NCBI GenBank assembly: GCA_029747015.1
Contig: JAKOGI010000104.1
Location: forward strand, 434,001-498,000
Source of the DNA: Carnegiea gigantea
Taxonomy: Eukaryota > Streptophyta > Magnoliopsida > Caryophyllales > Cactaceae
DNA: 64,000 nt
Direction: 5' to 3'
The notes under the pieces are model-generated. The model saw nothing but the letters and a program-made list of their open reading frames with translations. It was not told the origin of the DNA and did not search any database. This document shows, piece after piece, positions 34,490 to 49,795 of this stretch. Both the position numbers and the translations under genes were made by a program. How positions within the stretch are numbered: the first letter of the stretch is position 1; the number at the start of each line of letters is the position of its first letter.

Positions 34490-36720
34490 TTATTGAACAA
34501 CAAATGAAAAAGACTTCAATTTGCCAGGAAGTAGTTTGAACTTAGAGTTATGAAGCCAAACCTTTTGATTAGGTTCAAATGATTTCCTAAAAATATGTTT
34601 GTCATGAAAAGTTTTGCTTTTAGCTTTATAAATCTTAGTATTTTCAATGGCTTGATTTCTTAATTCATCCAACTCATTTAATTGAAGCTTATGATTAGAG
34701 CCAACTTGTTTCATATCAAAATTGAGAGCTTTGACAACCAAAAAGCATGATGCTCTAACTCAACTGACATGGCTTATCGAAAACAAGTCTGAAATGGAAT
34801 ATCCCTACAGGGATCTTAAAGGCAAAGTGATAGGCCTAAAGAGCATTATTTAACCTCAAAGACCTATCTTTTCTATCAAGTTGAACCGTTTTCTCAAGTA
34901 TAGACTTGATCTCCTAGTTAGATATTTCCACTTGACCGCTAGTATGAGGGTGATAGAGTATAGTTACTTTGTATGTTACTTTGAGGGTGATATAGTGTAG
35001 CTACTTTGTGTGTCACTGAATACTTTTTAAGCAAAGATTCAAATGAATAGTGAAAAAAGTGGCTACCTTCATTACTAATCAGAGCTCTAGGAGTACCATG
35101 TTTTAAAAAAATGTGATCTTTGGCAAAACTCATCACTACCTCATGGTCATTTGACATAGTGGCCAATGCTTCCACCCATTCTAACACATTATCAATGCCG
35201 ACCAATGTGTACACAAAGCTAAAAAGGGTGAAAATGACCCATGAAAAAATCAGTGTTCCAAACGTCAAATATTTCAATAATCAGAATAGAGGAAAAGAGC
35301 ATCATATCTCTATGGGACAAAGTATCAGTGCACTGATACTGCTTACATATAGGATAGAAACATAAGCATCTCTAAACAAGGTGGGCCAAAAGAAACCACT
35401 TTAGTGGTCCTTAGCAGTAGTCCTTTAGCCTCTAAAGTGTCCACTACAAGGGGAAGAGTAACAAGGGGTAAGAATGCTATTAATCTCACTCTGTAACACA
35501 CACCTGTGAATTATCTGGTTAGAATAATGCTTGAAAAGATAAGGGTTTCCCTAATAGTAATTCTTTACCTGAGAAAAGAACCTATCTTTTTCTGACTTCG
35601 ACCAATTGGAGGGGATCTTATAGCAAGGTGATCAACAATATGTACAAATCAAGGGAAGCAGTCATGTGACAATAAAAATAATTGCTCATCAGGACAATCA
35701 TCATTAAAACCAACAAAATCATTAGTGTACTGGGGAAGGATTTTAGAAAAATAATTTGCAATTGAAGTTTCTAAATCCTTTAATCTCTAGGTGAAAATCT
35801 TGCAATAAAAGAACTCATCTGATTAACCCAGACTTGATCTCTTTCTTAGACAACAGGTATTTTAACCATTTGTGAGCAAAGAAGGTAATGATAGAACTTG
35901 CTAAGCGCAAGTACAATAGCGAGCAACTCTTTTTCAGTGGTCGTGTAATTCTTTTGTGCATGAATGATAGTTCTACTATCATAGTAGATGACATGAGACA
36001 TCTTGTTCTTCTTTTGAACGATGATTGTCCTCATTGTTAATTCAAATGTATCACACATGATCTCAAATAGCGTGGAAAAGTCTGGAGGTTGCATAATAAG
36101 GGCTAACACTAGCAATTGCCAGAGCTTCCTTTAATACAAGACTCATCAAAGTCAAAAGGAGTGTCCTTGGCCAAGAGATTGGTAAGTGGCCGACCACTTT
36201 ACTAAAATCCTTGATGAACCTCATATAGAAACCAACATGCATTACTAGAAAAGATTCACCTGTTTTGCAAAAGTAGGAACATGCAAGTTATAAATTAAAT
36301 CAACTTTGGCGTTGTCAACTTCAATGCCCCTCAAAATTTTGTGAGCTAAGATAATTCCCATTTAGACCAAATAATGACTTTTCCTAACCCATAACAAGGT
36401 TCTCCATATCTTTACAACACAACAAGAAAAGTTAGCAAGGCAAGCATCAAACGAACATCCAAAGATAGAAAAGTCATCCATGAACACTTCTAGAAAATTA
36501 TCAATCATGTTAAAACATATGGCCATCGTGTATCTGTAAAAAGTGGAAGGTGCATTACATTACACAAAAGGCATCTAACTATAAGCAAAAGTGAGGTGGA
36601 GCAAGATTCCCAAATCACCATCCTTAGTCAATTTGGTTTAACTTGTTAGTGATAGATTATGTCAAATAAAGCTTCTAACACAAGCCGCCCAAAATTTTAT
36701 CTTGTAGCTTAAGTTTGAGC
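34490..36720 (-). pseudogene. Degenerate Athila/Tat-type gypsy pol (RT, RNase H, integrase)
   Basis: On minus, pol parts appear in the right order but in broken frames. RT remains at 36700-36240 include MPFV, the catalytic MDDFSIFGCSFDACLANFSC near 36480 and RGIEVDNAKVDLIYNL near 36320 (after a shift). RNase H at 36115-35846 has ARTI-like and KNYTTTEKELLAIVLALSKF. The integrase core at 35180-34990 has KHGTPRALISNEGSHFF and KKYSVTHKVATLYHPQS. The integrase tail at 34741-34490 has [20 protein letters not shown] and [14 protein letters not shown] text. LTRs, primer site and target duplication were not found. It is far older than the chromovirus at 19.7-26.3 kb. Confidence 0.75.
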
Positions 36721-39549
36721 TGCTCTTTGGATTACTAGATAAGAACCAAAATTAACGTTTTAGCTACGGTTGGATAGAGTAAAATGTCTAATTTTCAACA
36801 AGCCATAGCTTGCCTTTAGCTTCAACTTATCAAGTGAGATATGAAGTTAAACTCGAGCAAGGGTCAATACAGGTTTGGTTTTGCTTCCCTTTTTTTTTTT
36901 TTTTAAATCTTGAGCTTCCTTGGGCAATCCATATAAGAGTTAATATCTTATAAAAGTTATGGGAATCCCTAGATAATACTCTTTGAAGATAACCACAAAA
37001 TTCCTCCAATTGCAATGCTGGAGGATGCTGCCAAGTAAGGGCATGTGCTATAAGAAATTCCAGCCCTTGTTTTGATTGTGTCTATAAATTTGGTAGACCC
37101 TGTTGGGTTTTGTCTATTGATGTTTGGCTTATTTCATCCACAATGCAACATTCTGATTCAGATGCTCTAACCATCTTATGAATGTGGTGTCTACTACAAG
37201 ACAAGTTAAGATAAATTTTATATTTCTCCAACTAGTTCCTCATGTCAAACTTGGTTGGAAAGGCTGATCATTTGATGTCTTGGATGTTGTTCACCAAAAT
37301 AGAAAAACTGTTTGGCTTTTTCTTCGTCCTTAACAACAATCCTTTTGCGTCTTTTAGCTAGAGCTCCTTATCTAGGTCAGACTGTGTTCTTTGTCATTTC
37401 TTCCCCATTTAACAGTTGTCTGTTGAGTGACAGTTCCTTTTGGCCTGAGCTCTTCTTGCATGATTCGCATCATCTCATGCATTCAAACTAAAATAAATTC
37501 CTAGTAATTTGTTAAATATGATATTAGAATAATATTAGTTATAAATAATTCAATGAATGGAATTCTCACATTTATGGTCAATCATAAGAAACACAATAAG
37601 CATATATTCCATGATATGTATAAAGAGCATATAAAGGGAAAGTGGCCTATAAAATAAGTTTTTACTTAGTCAAGTATTTGCATGTGTAAAAACTATTGTT
37701 AATGCTAAGTCCAGTGTTAAACAATTAGTCACAAACCTTTTGGGGTTTCTACATTTTAGCGAATCAATTAAAGCCTAGGGAACGACCAATGTTCTTTGAC
37801 TCTACTATGATGGTGTACCATGACTTTCTTTTAGGGTGCCTTAACTCTAAATTGTATCCAAGTTTGAGTCTTCTGCAAGGATTCTTGACTTAGTTAAGAG
37901 AGATCATTTGGAAAAATAAGTATCCTAACTTGGAGTAATTAGCAGCATAATTCTAAGTCTAATTTGGCTTTCACTGACTACAAGATAGTTATGGCAAATG
38001 TGAGTATAAGCACTACATGCATATCTTTTGAGGAGATTATCTTAGCTCTCACATTAAGTTCCGGAGTATTAAATTCCATCAAGGGTGTCCTTTTATCTTG
38101 CTTTTCAAGAAATACAAAAAGGCTTATTATCATCAGGATGTCTTCGCTATAGATGGATAAATCTTTGATAGATCGGGTAAATAACACCTTAAAGAAAGTA
38201 TTTTACAAGCTTTAAGTCTTCCCTCATTCCTCATGGATTTCAGTTTACATCTTATTTTCCAATAGGTGTTGTTACAACTGTGGGTTAGGCCATCAATTGT
38301 TCTGCTGTTTTTCGCTTCCTCATATCTTCTTATGGGTCTTTGTTTTATCTTATTAGCCACTCTCCCCCTTTTTTTTTTCATTGCTTGATGAAAAAAGGAA
38401 GCATTTCATCAATCAAATGTCAAAAGACACTTAAGTTAAAAATTACTCTTGAATAATTGTATATTTAAAATATAAAAATGAAATTCACCTTTCAAGTAAC
38501 TAATACTAGACTAATGTAAAATTGTGCACTATAACCATGATATTAATCTAATCATCAACAATTGTCAACGTCTTTGGTTATGGACAACTGTCTATGTCTT
38601 TGGTTCTTTCTTATTGCCGTTGGACTGCACAATTTTCATTATAGCAATCGAAAATATAACATCCAATACATTATATTACATCGAATGCAACCTCATAAGA
38701 TGAGATAAAATGTTCCTACCAAAAGAAGTACAGAAATAACTCCCCAAATTGACAAATAATATATAAAACGAATGAATTGGGCTTATCAACAAGTAAAAAG
38801 ACAATGGTAGTCTGTTTCATAAACTAATAATGGAAAAATTTATTAGTTATCAAAAGAATTTGTTAAACTAGATAATCATTATCCAAGGAAACCCCTAAAT
38901 AATTCTATAAAGTTACAATATTATGAGTCCCCAAAAGAAAAATTAGCTTTCGGATTCACTGTGGCATGGGTAAATATTTAATTGGCCAAGTGAATTTGGA
39001 TAGAGATTTTTGGAACTACCCAAGTTTGGGTAATAATTTTTTGGAGTGCAACTATTTGGGTTAATAATATTTTGGAGGACAAATATTTTTATTTTTTGAT
39101 CCAAACTTTTTTGAAATTTCTAACTTTGATCCAAATGCAATTCAAAGTGCAAATACTTAAACTTTTGGGCTTTTTTAGAAAACTATGCTTATATTAACGC
39201 TTGGACTTTTTATAATGACTTTATTGGGACTAATTATCACAATCTACTACTTATATCATAAATATATTTTTTGTGATTAGAGGACCAACATGCTTAGCAA
39301 AATCATTAAAAATTAATTAGAGAGTTCCGATCATTACTTGAACTTAGTCGGCGTTGGACCCTAGCGTTCCTCTAACTTCCAGTTTAAGGAGATTGCTAAT
39401 CTCAACCACATCTTTCTTAAATCAGGCACAGCTCAAATATGTTTCTTTTTCTATCTCTGATCGTAATCACCAATCAAGTTTTTTATATTTTTAAAGACAG
39501 TGAGACTTTAATCAAGAAATCATAATATTTAAGATATAAGGGTTCGATT
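36721..39549. other. Unassigned region, probably upstream part of the degenerate gypsy element
   Basis: Between 36830 and 37480 the minus strand shows weak coding-like blocks (GTVTQQTTVKWGRND near 37440) with many stops, consistent with decayed gag or protease of the element that ends at 34490. From 37500 to 39549 nothing was recognised. Confidence 0.35.
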
Positions 39550-39559
39550 GAATAACATT

Positions 39560-39890
39560 TTCTACTAGAAAACTTCTTTTATTTAAAACTTGAAAGTAGA
39601 ATATTACAATGGAAAGATTGAAGAGGGACTTAAGCTACTAAGATCATCAAATATGCTTACTCATAGAGAAATGGAGAATCCCGACTTCTCTTTTACTCAA
39701 GTATGCTCAAATGACCGCGTCCCTTCTCAACACGGAACGTCTCCTTTTAAAGAGAAGATGGACTGCATAGGACGTCCTAATAGCTCAGTATATACTGACA
39801 TTTTCACATTACTGCAGTTATACTCATATGGCTATAGTAGACTACATTATTCTACTGATTTGACAATTGAAAAAATAGCACAATAATGGT
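39560..39890 (-). promoter_or_regulatory. Candidate viral intergenic region with promoter-like motifs
   Basis: Downstream of the last viral ORF on minus the sequence contains TATATACTGA (39785-39794) and CTCTTTAAAAGG about 40 bases further on. This is where the pregenomic RNA promoter of a caulimovirid should be. The placement is positional inference; no transcript start can be seen. Confidence 0.3.
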
Positions 39891-40690
39891 GCAACCACTT
39901 TTCAGAGCTTTATGCAGACAAGACATGTCATCCAGATTGAGATTCTGCATGCCTTCATCTCTAATGATGTTTTCTAGTCCATCATTATCCAGATAATCAT
40001 CAAAATCTTCATCAAGTTGAAGATGCTCTAGATCCCATCTTGCAAATAAGTCATGAAGATATTTCTTTTCCTTTTCTGATAAGAATTTTATAGCTCCGAT
40101 ATCAAAGAGATAATCAAAGACATCTTCTAAAGTAGCTCATTTTACTTTCATGTATTTGTTGAATTCATTATGATAGATAAAAGTAGTACTTCCATAATGC
40201 ATTAGCGTTCTTCCTTGTTCAATTAATGCCCACATAAATGTCAGTAAAATCTGATGGCTCTTGCTAAATCAAGATCGCTAATTAATTCTTGACGTTTTGG
40301 AAACCAGTCTTGTTGTTGATCCATTGGGATTATCTAAATCGACTAATTGAGCAACATAATGAGCTAGTATGGCTTTTCTATTTTCATACTTAATTACTGT
40401 TAAACATACTTCGACATACAGGCGTCTATTGTATGGAACTTTTGTTGGACCATCATGAGATGTAAGAATTCAATGGATCCTTTTAAACATACACTATTGA
40501 AACTTATGTAGTTTTGAGAAGAACGGGTACTTTGGATGTGGGATTTCCACGAGGTAAACTACCATTCCATATTCCTTGACTTTCATGATGGGGTCATTCG
40601 GAGGGAATGAATTTGCCGCGAGACTAACACCAGCAACTCCAGATTTATCAGAAAGAATATCGTAGTACTCCATGACTCTCAAATATCATA
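39890..40690 (-). pseudogene. Viral ORF downstream of RNase H (position of the transactivator/ORF4)
   Basis: A frame starting with ATG near 40682 or 40673 runs 62 codons to a stop near 40494. Coding-like text then continues to about 39890 with further stops and one shift near 40275. It encodes a mixed protein without a domain I can name. In cavemo- and solendoviruses the ORF in this position encodes a translational transactivator/inclusion-body protein. Assignment rests on position only. Confidence 0.5.
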
Positions 40691-40979
40691 AAAATAATTA
40701 TAGGAGTAGTTGATGCGGGCTGCATAATCATTGAACCATTTTTTTTAATTAAATATAGGAACTTATTTTTTCTTAAATATCATAAGAAAACCTTAGGTAA
40801 TTCATTTGTAATTCTAAAAGGCTGAACATTTGTACTATTAGATAGGCAGAAGACAACAGACCAAAGCGTGATCTACTTTTTTTATGAAATTCCAAAATAT
40901 TCATAAGGATTCTACTAGAATGAGAAACCCATTCTAGTAGTAATGACATTTCATATTGAATCTCCTCTTTTTCTGGCAG

Positions 40980-41311
40980 GACTTATGCTCTAATGATTAC
41001 TATTGGCGAGTTCATGAGTTAAACTATCTGCCAGAGAATTCTTTGATCCCTAAATATGTTTAATAGAAAAAGAAAACCGGTTAAGCTATAATTGCCAACA
41101 CAGGAGTCTCTCTTGTGCTTGCATGTTTGAAAAATTTCTTTCACAAAACCAAGTATGCGTTTGCAGTCAGTTCCAATAAGAAAAGTTTTTAAGGCTAGAA
41201 GATTAAGAACTTTTCAATTCCTCTTATGACTGCAAGGATTTCTTGTTCCATTGTAGGATAGTTGCATTCTATTTTATTAAAATCCACTGCAATATTTGCA
41301 GAGTTTTTTTT
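40980..41311 (-). pseudogene. Endogenous caulimovirid RNase H domain, broken
   Basis: The minus strand carries the RNase H blocks typical of caulimovirid polymerases, including the metal-binding TDCK motif near 41180, in a frame with stops. RNase H would remove the RNA template during DNA synthesis. It follows directly on the duplicated RT-connection segment. Confidence 0.7.
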
Positions 41312-41904
41312 TCTTTGATTTTGAGTACTGCAGTCCAATGCCCATTGCTCACATCTGTCTCACGAATTAAATCATCTCCTTCATTAGGCAAATTAAGAAT
41401 AGGAAGATTTTTACATATCTTTTTGAAGTTTTGAACAATCTTTGAATTGCTAGGGGCTCATGTCCAACTTACTTCTTTCTTGAGTTTTTGTTGTAACAGT
41501 TTGCTCAACTTAGCTAAATCTTTAACGAAATCTGAAGCATAGGTAAGATATATAAGAAACCTTTCTAATTGTTTTCTATCTTCAATCTTTTCAACAAAAT
41601 TTTCTATTCTTTGATTTTGAGTACTGCACTCCAATGCCCATTGCTGACATTTGTCTCACAAATTAAATAGTCTTCTTCACTAGGCAAATTAAGAATATGA
41701 AGATTTTTACATATTTCTTTGAAGTTTTGAATAATCTTTGAATCGCTAGGGGCTCATGTACAACTTACTTCTTTCTTGAGTTTTTGCTGTAACAGTTTTC
41801 TCAATTTAGCTAAATCTTTAATAAAATCTGAAATGTAAGTAAGACATATAAGAAACATTTCTAGTTGCTTCCTATCTTCAATCTTTTCAGAAAAATTTTT
41901 TATT
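41312..41904 (-). repeat. 296-bp tandem duplication inside the viral polymerase
   Basis: Unit 1 (41312-41607) and unit 2 (41608 to about 41904) both begin TCTTTGATTTTGAGTACTGC and both end near ATCTTCAATCTTTTCA. They differ at scattered positions, so the duplication has since diverged. The unit encodes the connection between RT and RNase H on minus. 296 is not a multiple of three, so the duplication also shifts the frame. Confidence 0.9.
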
Positions 41905-41950
41905 TTCTCTAGAATATGCTTTTGTAGGATGATTTATCTAGCTGTTATCT

Positions 41951-43276
41951 AGACATACAATGGACCGGATCTAAATCGGGTCCACCAAGATCCAAATTCA
42001 GATTCATTTTTTAGACCTGGATCCAGATCCTATTCAAATTTATAGGGGTCTATAAAATTTAGATCCAGACCCCAATCCTCTGGATCTAAAGGGTCTAGCG
42101 GATCCTTAATGAATCACACTACTTTGAGTCGCTTTTTTTTTTTACTTTTTTATTTTTCTCAACAAAAGAAAAGTGCGTACATAAAAGTCTGTAATATAAT
42201 TGACTTCTCTGCCATAATACATAGCAAAATACTGAATTATATGTAGAAATTACTGATAGCAAATATTAATTTCGTAATGAATTCAAATTTAGCTTATGAA
42301 GTGTATAATTCATTCTCCCCTGTTTGGACATGCTAATTAATACAATGGGTTGTTGACTTTGAGATTATATGAATTTAGTGAACTGTTTTTTGACATCAAC
42401 AGGACTATATGCCCTTCAGGTTTACAAGGTGTTCAATCCTTGGTGAAATAAGAAAAATGTCCCAGATGAGGAGGGAGGAAAGACCAGATGCTATACTAGT
42501 CATGAATGAAAGTGAAGGAAGCATAGACAACAAGACTCGTCATTCCGCTATACCCCTATTGATCTCTTTTCCCTCAAATAAAGTTAATCAAAATATGGAA
42601 CAAATTGAAATGCAATTCCACAAAAAATGAACACAATTTGAATATAATATTCTGCTTTGAGCCCTCGAGTTAAACAGAGGTAGAAATTGAAGAAACAACC
42701 GCGACTAGCGTAGAAAAATTACCTGAAGTCTGGATAGAGGTGCCAGAAAATTGACAAAGTGTCGGAAAATAGCCGATCTTGAAGGGGTAGCGTCGAGATG
42801 AGGGTAGCGCGGCCAGTTCTAGCGAAACCACGACGAACAAGACTGAACTGTGGTTGCTGAGAAGAGGGATGAAGCCAGCATAAAGGCCCTGGACTTTAGA
42901 GAATGAGGGCCGGAGGAGATGGGGTAGAGATGTGGAGTGGTGGATGCTAGAGGAAAGGAGACCGCGAGAGCTTGAAGAGTGAGGAAAAGAGATGTGGCTG
43001 AGAGGAGTGACAAATGAGAAATCTGGGACCAAACCTGAAAACCTTAACGCCTATGCTATATGAACAGTAAAAAAAAATAAAATCAAACGGGTCTGTATAC
43101 GGGTCGAGGGTCGGGTATGGGTCTCAAAGTCTCATATCCAGATCCAGATCCGGCCAAATTCAATAGGACCCGGATCCTCTAAAAATTCAATAGGTCCAAA
43201 TTCTTAGGATCTAGATCCTTAAAATGGATCAGGTTTGATGGATCTAAATCGGGTCCAGGATTCACTGCCATCCCTA
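41951..43276. mobile_element. hAT-like non-autonomous element inserted in the viral RT
   Basis: The right end, complemented, reads TAGGGATGGCAGTGAATCC, a common hAT terminus. The left end TAGACATACAATGGACC matches it only partly. Both ends run into GGATCTAAATCGGGTCC and related GGATCC-rich text. Flanking octamers CTGTTATC (41943-41950) and CTTTTATT (43277-43284) agree at six of eight positions, as expected for an old 8-bp duplication. The interior (42660-43030) is GC-richer and gene-like but has no recognised product; no transposase was found. Confidence 0.7.
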
Positions 43277-43284
43277 CTTTTATT

Positions 43285-44190
43285 TCTAGACCTAAAAACT
43301 CATTTTTTTATTCAGCATAAATGCACCTGTTCTTACTAATGATAATATCATGATCAATATATCTTTGGGTGAGAGCTATGATATCATCTTTGTGCTGTTT
43401 TATGATTTTGGAAAAGAGAAGAATGTTATCAATGTAAATTAGACAACGGTGATTAAGATCCTTGAAGATATTATTCATTCTTCATTGAAATATTTGAGGT
43501 ACATTTTTTATACCAAATGGCATTACTATATATTTATAATGTCCTTAAGGGCACTGAAAGCAGTTAAAGGAATACTTTCTTCATCCATTTTTATTTGCCA
43601 GTATTAGGTTTTGCAATCCAATTTTAAGAACCAAGAAACTCCTTGAATTCTATTGGAAAGGGCTGTTTGGTAGGAATATAATAATCATCAAAGACAGCAT
43701 TATCATTGAACTTAATTGATTACCATTCTTATTTTTTCTCTTTTTTCTTCAGCATGATTTCTTACCATGAAAGCGAGACTGGTATGAGAACTCTTATTAT
43801 TCCTGATTAATCCTTCATTCAGAAGTTCTTTGATTTGTTTATCAAATTCTTGGATTTTCTGGTGTGTATACACCATTTGTTAGACTCGAATAATAATGTT
43901 GGGATTTAACAAAATAATCTTTGCAAATATTCTATCTTTATTCCAAAATTTCAACGGATTATTAAAGTAGAGTCCTTTGTATAATTGCTCTTGTTATTCA
44001 CAAATCTGCTCTTTAATAGATAACTCAAGTAGTGAGACAGTTAGTGCTATCTCACGTTGTGCAGGTATTACTTTTTCACCTTGCTGGCTGTGAGTAAACT
44101 CAATATTTTAATGAGTGTAAATTTTATTTAATTTATCAATAGAAACTAAGTGACCATTTGTTGTGAATATTATTTGGTTGATGGTCTGTG
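43285..44190 (-). pseudogene. Endogenous caulimovirid reverse transcriptase, broken
   Basis: On minus, the N-terminal half of the RT domain is recognisable between about 43900 and 43450 (fingers region, KELLNEGLI-type motif and the following palm blocks), with several stops. The rest lies beyond the hAT-like element, around 41905-41950, and continues through the duplicated segment. It is clearly a pararetroviral polymerase by neighbours and order. Confidence 0.75.
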
Positions 44191-44209
44191 TGCATGGAGA
44201 ATATAGCAT

Positions 44210-44668
44210 CTAAAAATTATTACCAATTATCGTATCATGAGAGGGCTGGTCAGTAGTCCGTAGAATTGAAATAATGCACTGGACTCCTCCTATTTCTATA
44301 GATAACCCTTCTATTACTTTGCTATGGCTCATAATGCTATTACCAGTTGTCCTTACTCGTAAAGAATTCCTGGCTTTTTTCCACTTAAATTTCGAAAACA
44401 ATGATCTTTTTTGAAAACATACAGAACAACTACTATCGATGTAGGTACATAATTCATATTTATTATATCCTTCTAAGTATACATTTATTGGAATGTAAAT
44501 GCTATTAGGATTTGTATTGGTGACTTTATAGCATATCTCCATAGTCATGTTTTTGAGTAATTTATTTTCATAGATTGGTTCACTAATAGTTCTTGTTTTG
44601 TATCTAATGACTTTCCTATCTAAACTCACACTTCGGTCTATAATGTGCCTTGCGGGTTTAAAACCCAT
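44210..44668 (-). CDS. Endogenous caulimovirid aspartic protease region (open fragment)
   Basis: A 152-codon open frame begins the polymerase block. It contains the retropepsin-like YIDSSC site at about residues 77-82 (the family usually has D-S/T-G, so the glycine appears replaced) and the late HDTIIGNNF block at its end, which is typical of caulimovirid proteases. The enzyme would cleave the viral polyproteins. It is a fragment of a dead locus, not an expressed gene. Confidence 0.75.
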   Translation of the reverse strand: MGFKPARHIIDRSVSLDRKVIRYKTRTISEPIYENKLLKNMTMEICYKVTNTNPNSIYIPINVYLEGYNKYELCTYIDSSCSVCFQKRSLFSKFKWKKARNSLRVRTTGNSIMSHSKVIEGLSIEIGGVQCIISILRTTDQPSHDTIIGNNF

Positions 44669-44775
44669 TCTACTTATTTCACTATCATACTAATTGTATC
44701 ATCTTCTTTAAGCTCTTCTTTACCTGATGAAAACCCTTCTCGTCATTCTGATCCTGTACTCATGCGTATTAATAA

Positions 44776-45500
44776 TTAGGGTTTAATGGTAATTTTATCA
44801 TTTTCATCAATTTTTAATACATTTTTCTTATTGATTTTTGTGGGATTGGAAAAGTTAGATATCCAAGACCTATCTATTTTTATCTCTTGAGGATTGGATT
44901 TTATCGTTTGGATTTTTTGCGTAGGAGTAGGACTTTTAAATTTCTCTGCTTCTATCATTGTTACCATAGTCTTAGGATCTATAGTATTATCTAGTTTTTA
45001 GATTATTTTTCAAAATATCCTCAGTGGGTATTCTCATGTTTTCATGTCCATCTAAACTGTTGTTATCTTAAGGGATGAAAAATTTTTGGCAAATTCATCT
45101 TTTAGGCTTACAAAATATCCTGATCGGCGATTGAATCCTATTGATCCGTTACATACATTGGTCTTAATCTATATGATAATTTAATTATTAAATTTTGTAT
45201 GTTTGATATCATAGAGTAAAGTATAAAGATCAACATCTTTGCCACAATATTGTAATGAAGTGATCTGCACTTGGACACTTCCAATATGGATATACCTGTA
45301 CTTTTTATCTTTCTTATGTCTAAGGATATTTTCCCAATTAATGAGATTAACTTCTCCTGCATCATACTCACAATGTTTGATTTCTATATCTCCTTCTATC
45401 ATTTCACATACGTGTTTGCTCTTTAATTGAAAGATTGATTTTTTATAAATCTTATCTTTTTGAATTATGGGAAGAATCCAATCTCCTTTGACTGCTTCGT
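44776..45500 (-). pseudogene. Endogenous caulimovirid movement protein region, 3' part
   Basis: Overlapping minus frames at 45371-45402 to 45138-45181 include the IHIGSVQVQI block characteristic of caulimovirid movement proteins, which line plasmodesmata for cell-to-cell transfer. The frame shifts near 45180. A further open piece runs from 44967 to a stop at 44776. The upstream part of the same ORF lies beyond the 3.3-kb LTR, and the frame resumes in phase across one copy of the TTCGT duplication. Confidence 0.65.
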
Positions 45501-48798
<3,298 letters not shown>

Positions 48799-48803
48799 TT
48801 CGT

Positions 48804-49387
48804 TCTCATTATCTGTCATAAGTTCTTCTACTTGAAAATCATCGAGACTAATTAAGCTACTTTTTATCAAATGACTAGTTTCTTTGTAATCACTTTCTTC
48901 ATATTTATCCTCTAGTACAATTTTAGGAATTCTCTTATCGTTTTTTAGTGTTGGATCTAGTGCTTCTTCCTCATTAAGCATAAAATAATCTAAACTATCC
49001 AAAGTTTCAATAAGCTTGTTATTCTTCCTATTTTTACATTCGTTTACATATCACCTACTTCTCCGTATGCCTAACACTTACAATTGTTTTTCCTAGTAGG
49101 ATAATCAACAATCTTTCTAAAAATCTTCGTTTTTTAATGCTTGGTTTGTTATAATATTTTCTTTTATATTTCTCTCCCCTTTCCTTGTTAAAGCTCTTTT
49201 TCTTATAAAATTTTCTTTTTATTCTTTTTTCAGGTTCTTTTTCCTATTTGTGAGGATTATCGCAACAAGTTACAAATTGTTTCTTCATTTTCTTTTACTT
49301 CTGGAGATTAAGACATTGATCATTGACTCGTGTTCTTATATAAGAGATTCTTGTACTAAGGGTATCAATGGCATCTACTTTTTGAAG
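48804..49387 (-). pseudogene. Viral capsid-to-movement linker with CCHC zinc knuckle
   Basis: On minus, a lysine-rich stretch (49250-49110) is followed by a degraded CCHC knuckle near 49085-49040 (its C-x2-C, H and C positions can be followed across a stop) and then an acidic region in the open frame 49002-48804. This order is the C-terminal end of a caulimovirid coat protein, which binds nucleic acid. The frame runs into the LTR after 48799. Confidence 0.6.
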
Positions 49388-49795
49388 CTATTCAATGTAC
49401 TTTTCATTAAGTATAAAATTGATTGGATATGGTAATTTGTTATAAAACATACTAAGATTGGTTTCATTATGCCCAATTTTGTAATAATATTGGCTACATT
49501 CAGCAGTATAGTTTTTTAGATATCTCATATCCCATAATTCTATGTTGTTTATCTTTCTTTGGCATTCTCTGGCCTTTTCTTCGGAATCAAGTTTAGCTCT
49601 GATGAATATAATTTCAATTTCCTTAAATAGATTTTTGAACATTGCAGCTGGTGTTTCCATAATTCTTAATGTATTTTTACCGTCCTCATTTAATGAATCA
49701 TACCAGTCAACTATACTGGTATAAAAATTATTTTTGATATAGTCTAGGAAATTTGCAGCAATCCATGTTGTATGTAGGTTTAGGACAATATTCAT
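49388..49795 (-). CDS. Endogenous caulimovirid coat-protein core (open fragment)
   Basis: A 135-codon frame rich in aromatic and charged residues matches the coat-protein core of caulimovirids in style: a tryptophan-containing helical part (W at about residues 11 and 32) and a region equivalent to the retroviral capsid-like fold. It precedes the lysine-rich zinc-knuckle region on the same strand. It would form the icosahedral shell. The frame stops at 49388. Confidence 0.6.
   Translation of the reverse strand: MNIVLNLHTTWIAANFLDYIKNNFYTSIVDWYDSLNEDGKNTLRIMETPAAMFKNLFKEIEIIFIRAKLDSEEKARECQRKINNIELWDMRYLKNYTAECSQYYYKIGHNETNLSMFYNKLPYPINFILNEKYIE

Noticed and set aside
39590..39886. 98-codon plus frame
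   Set aside because: Opposite strand to the viral copy and located where its intergenic region is expected; no domain.
42409..43032. Open frames inside the hAT-like element
   Set aside because: No start or domain evidence; they are discussed only as a possible captured fragment.
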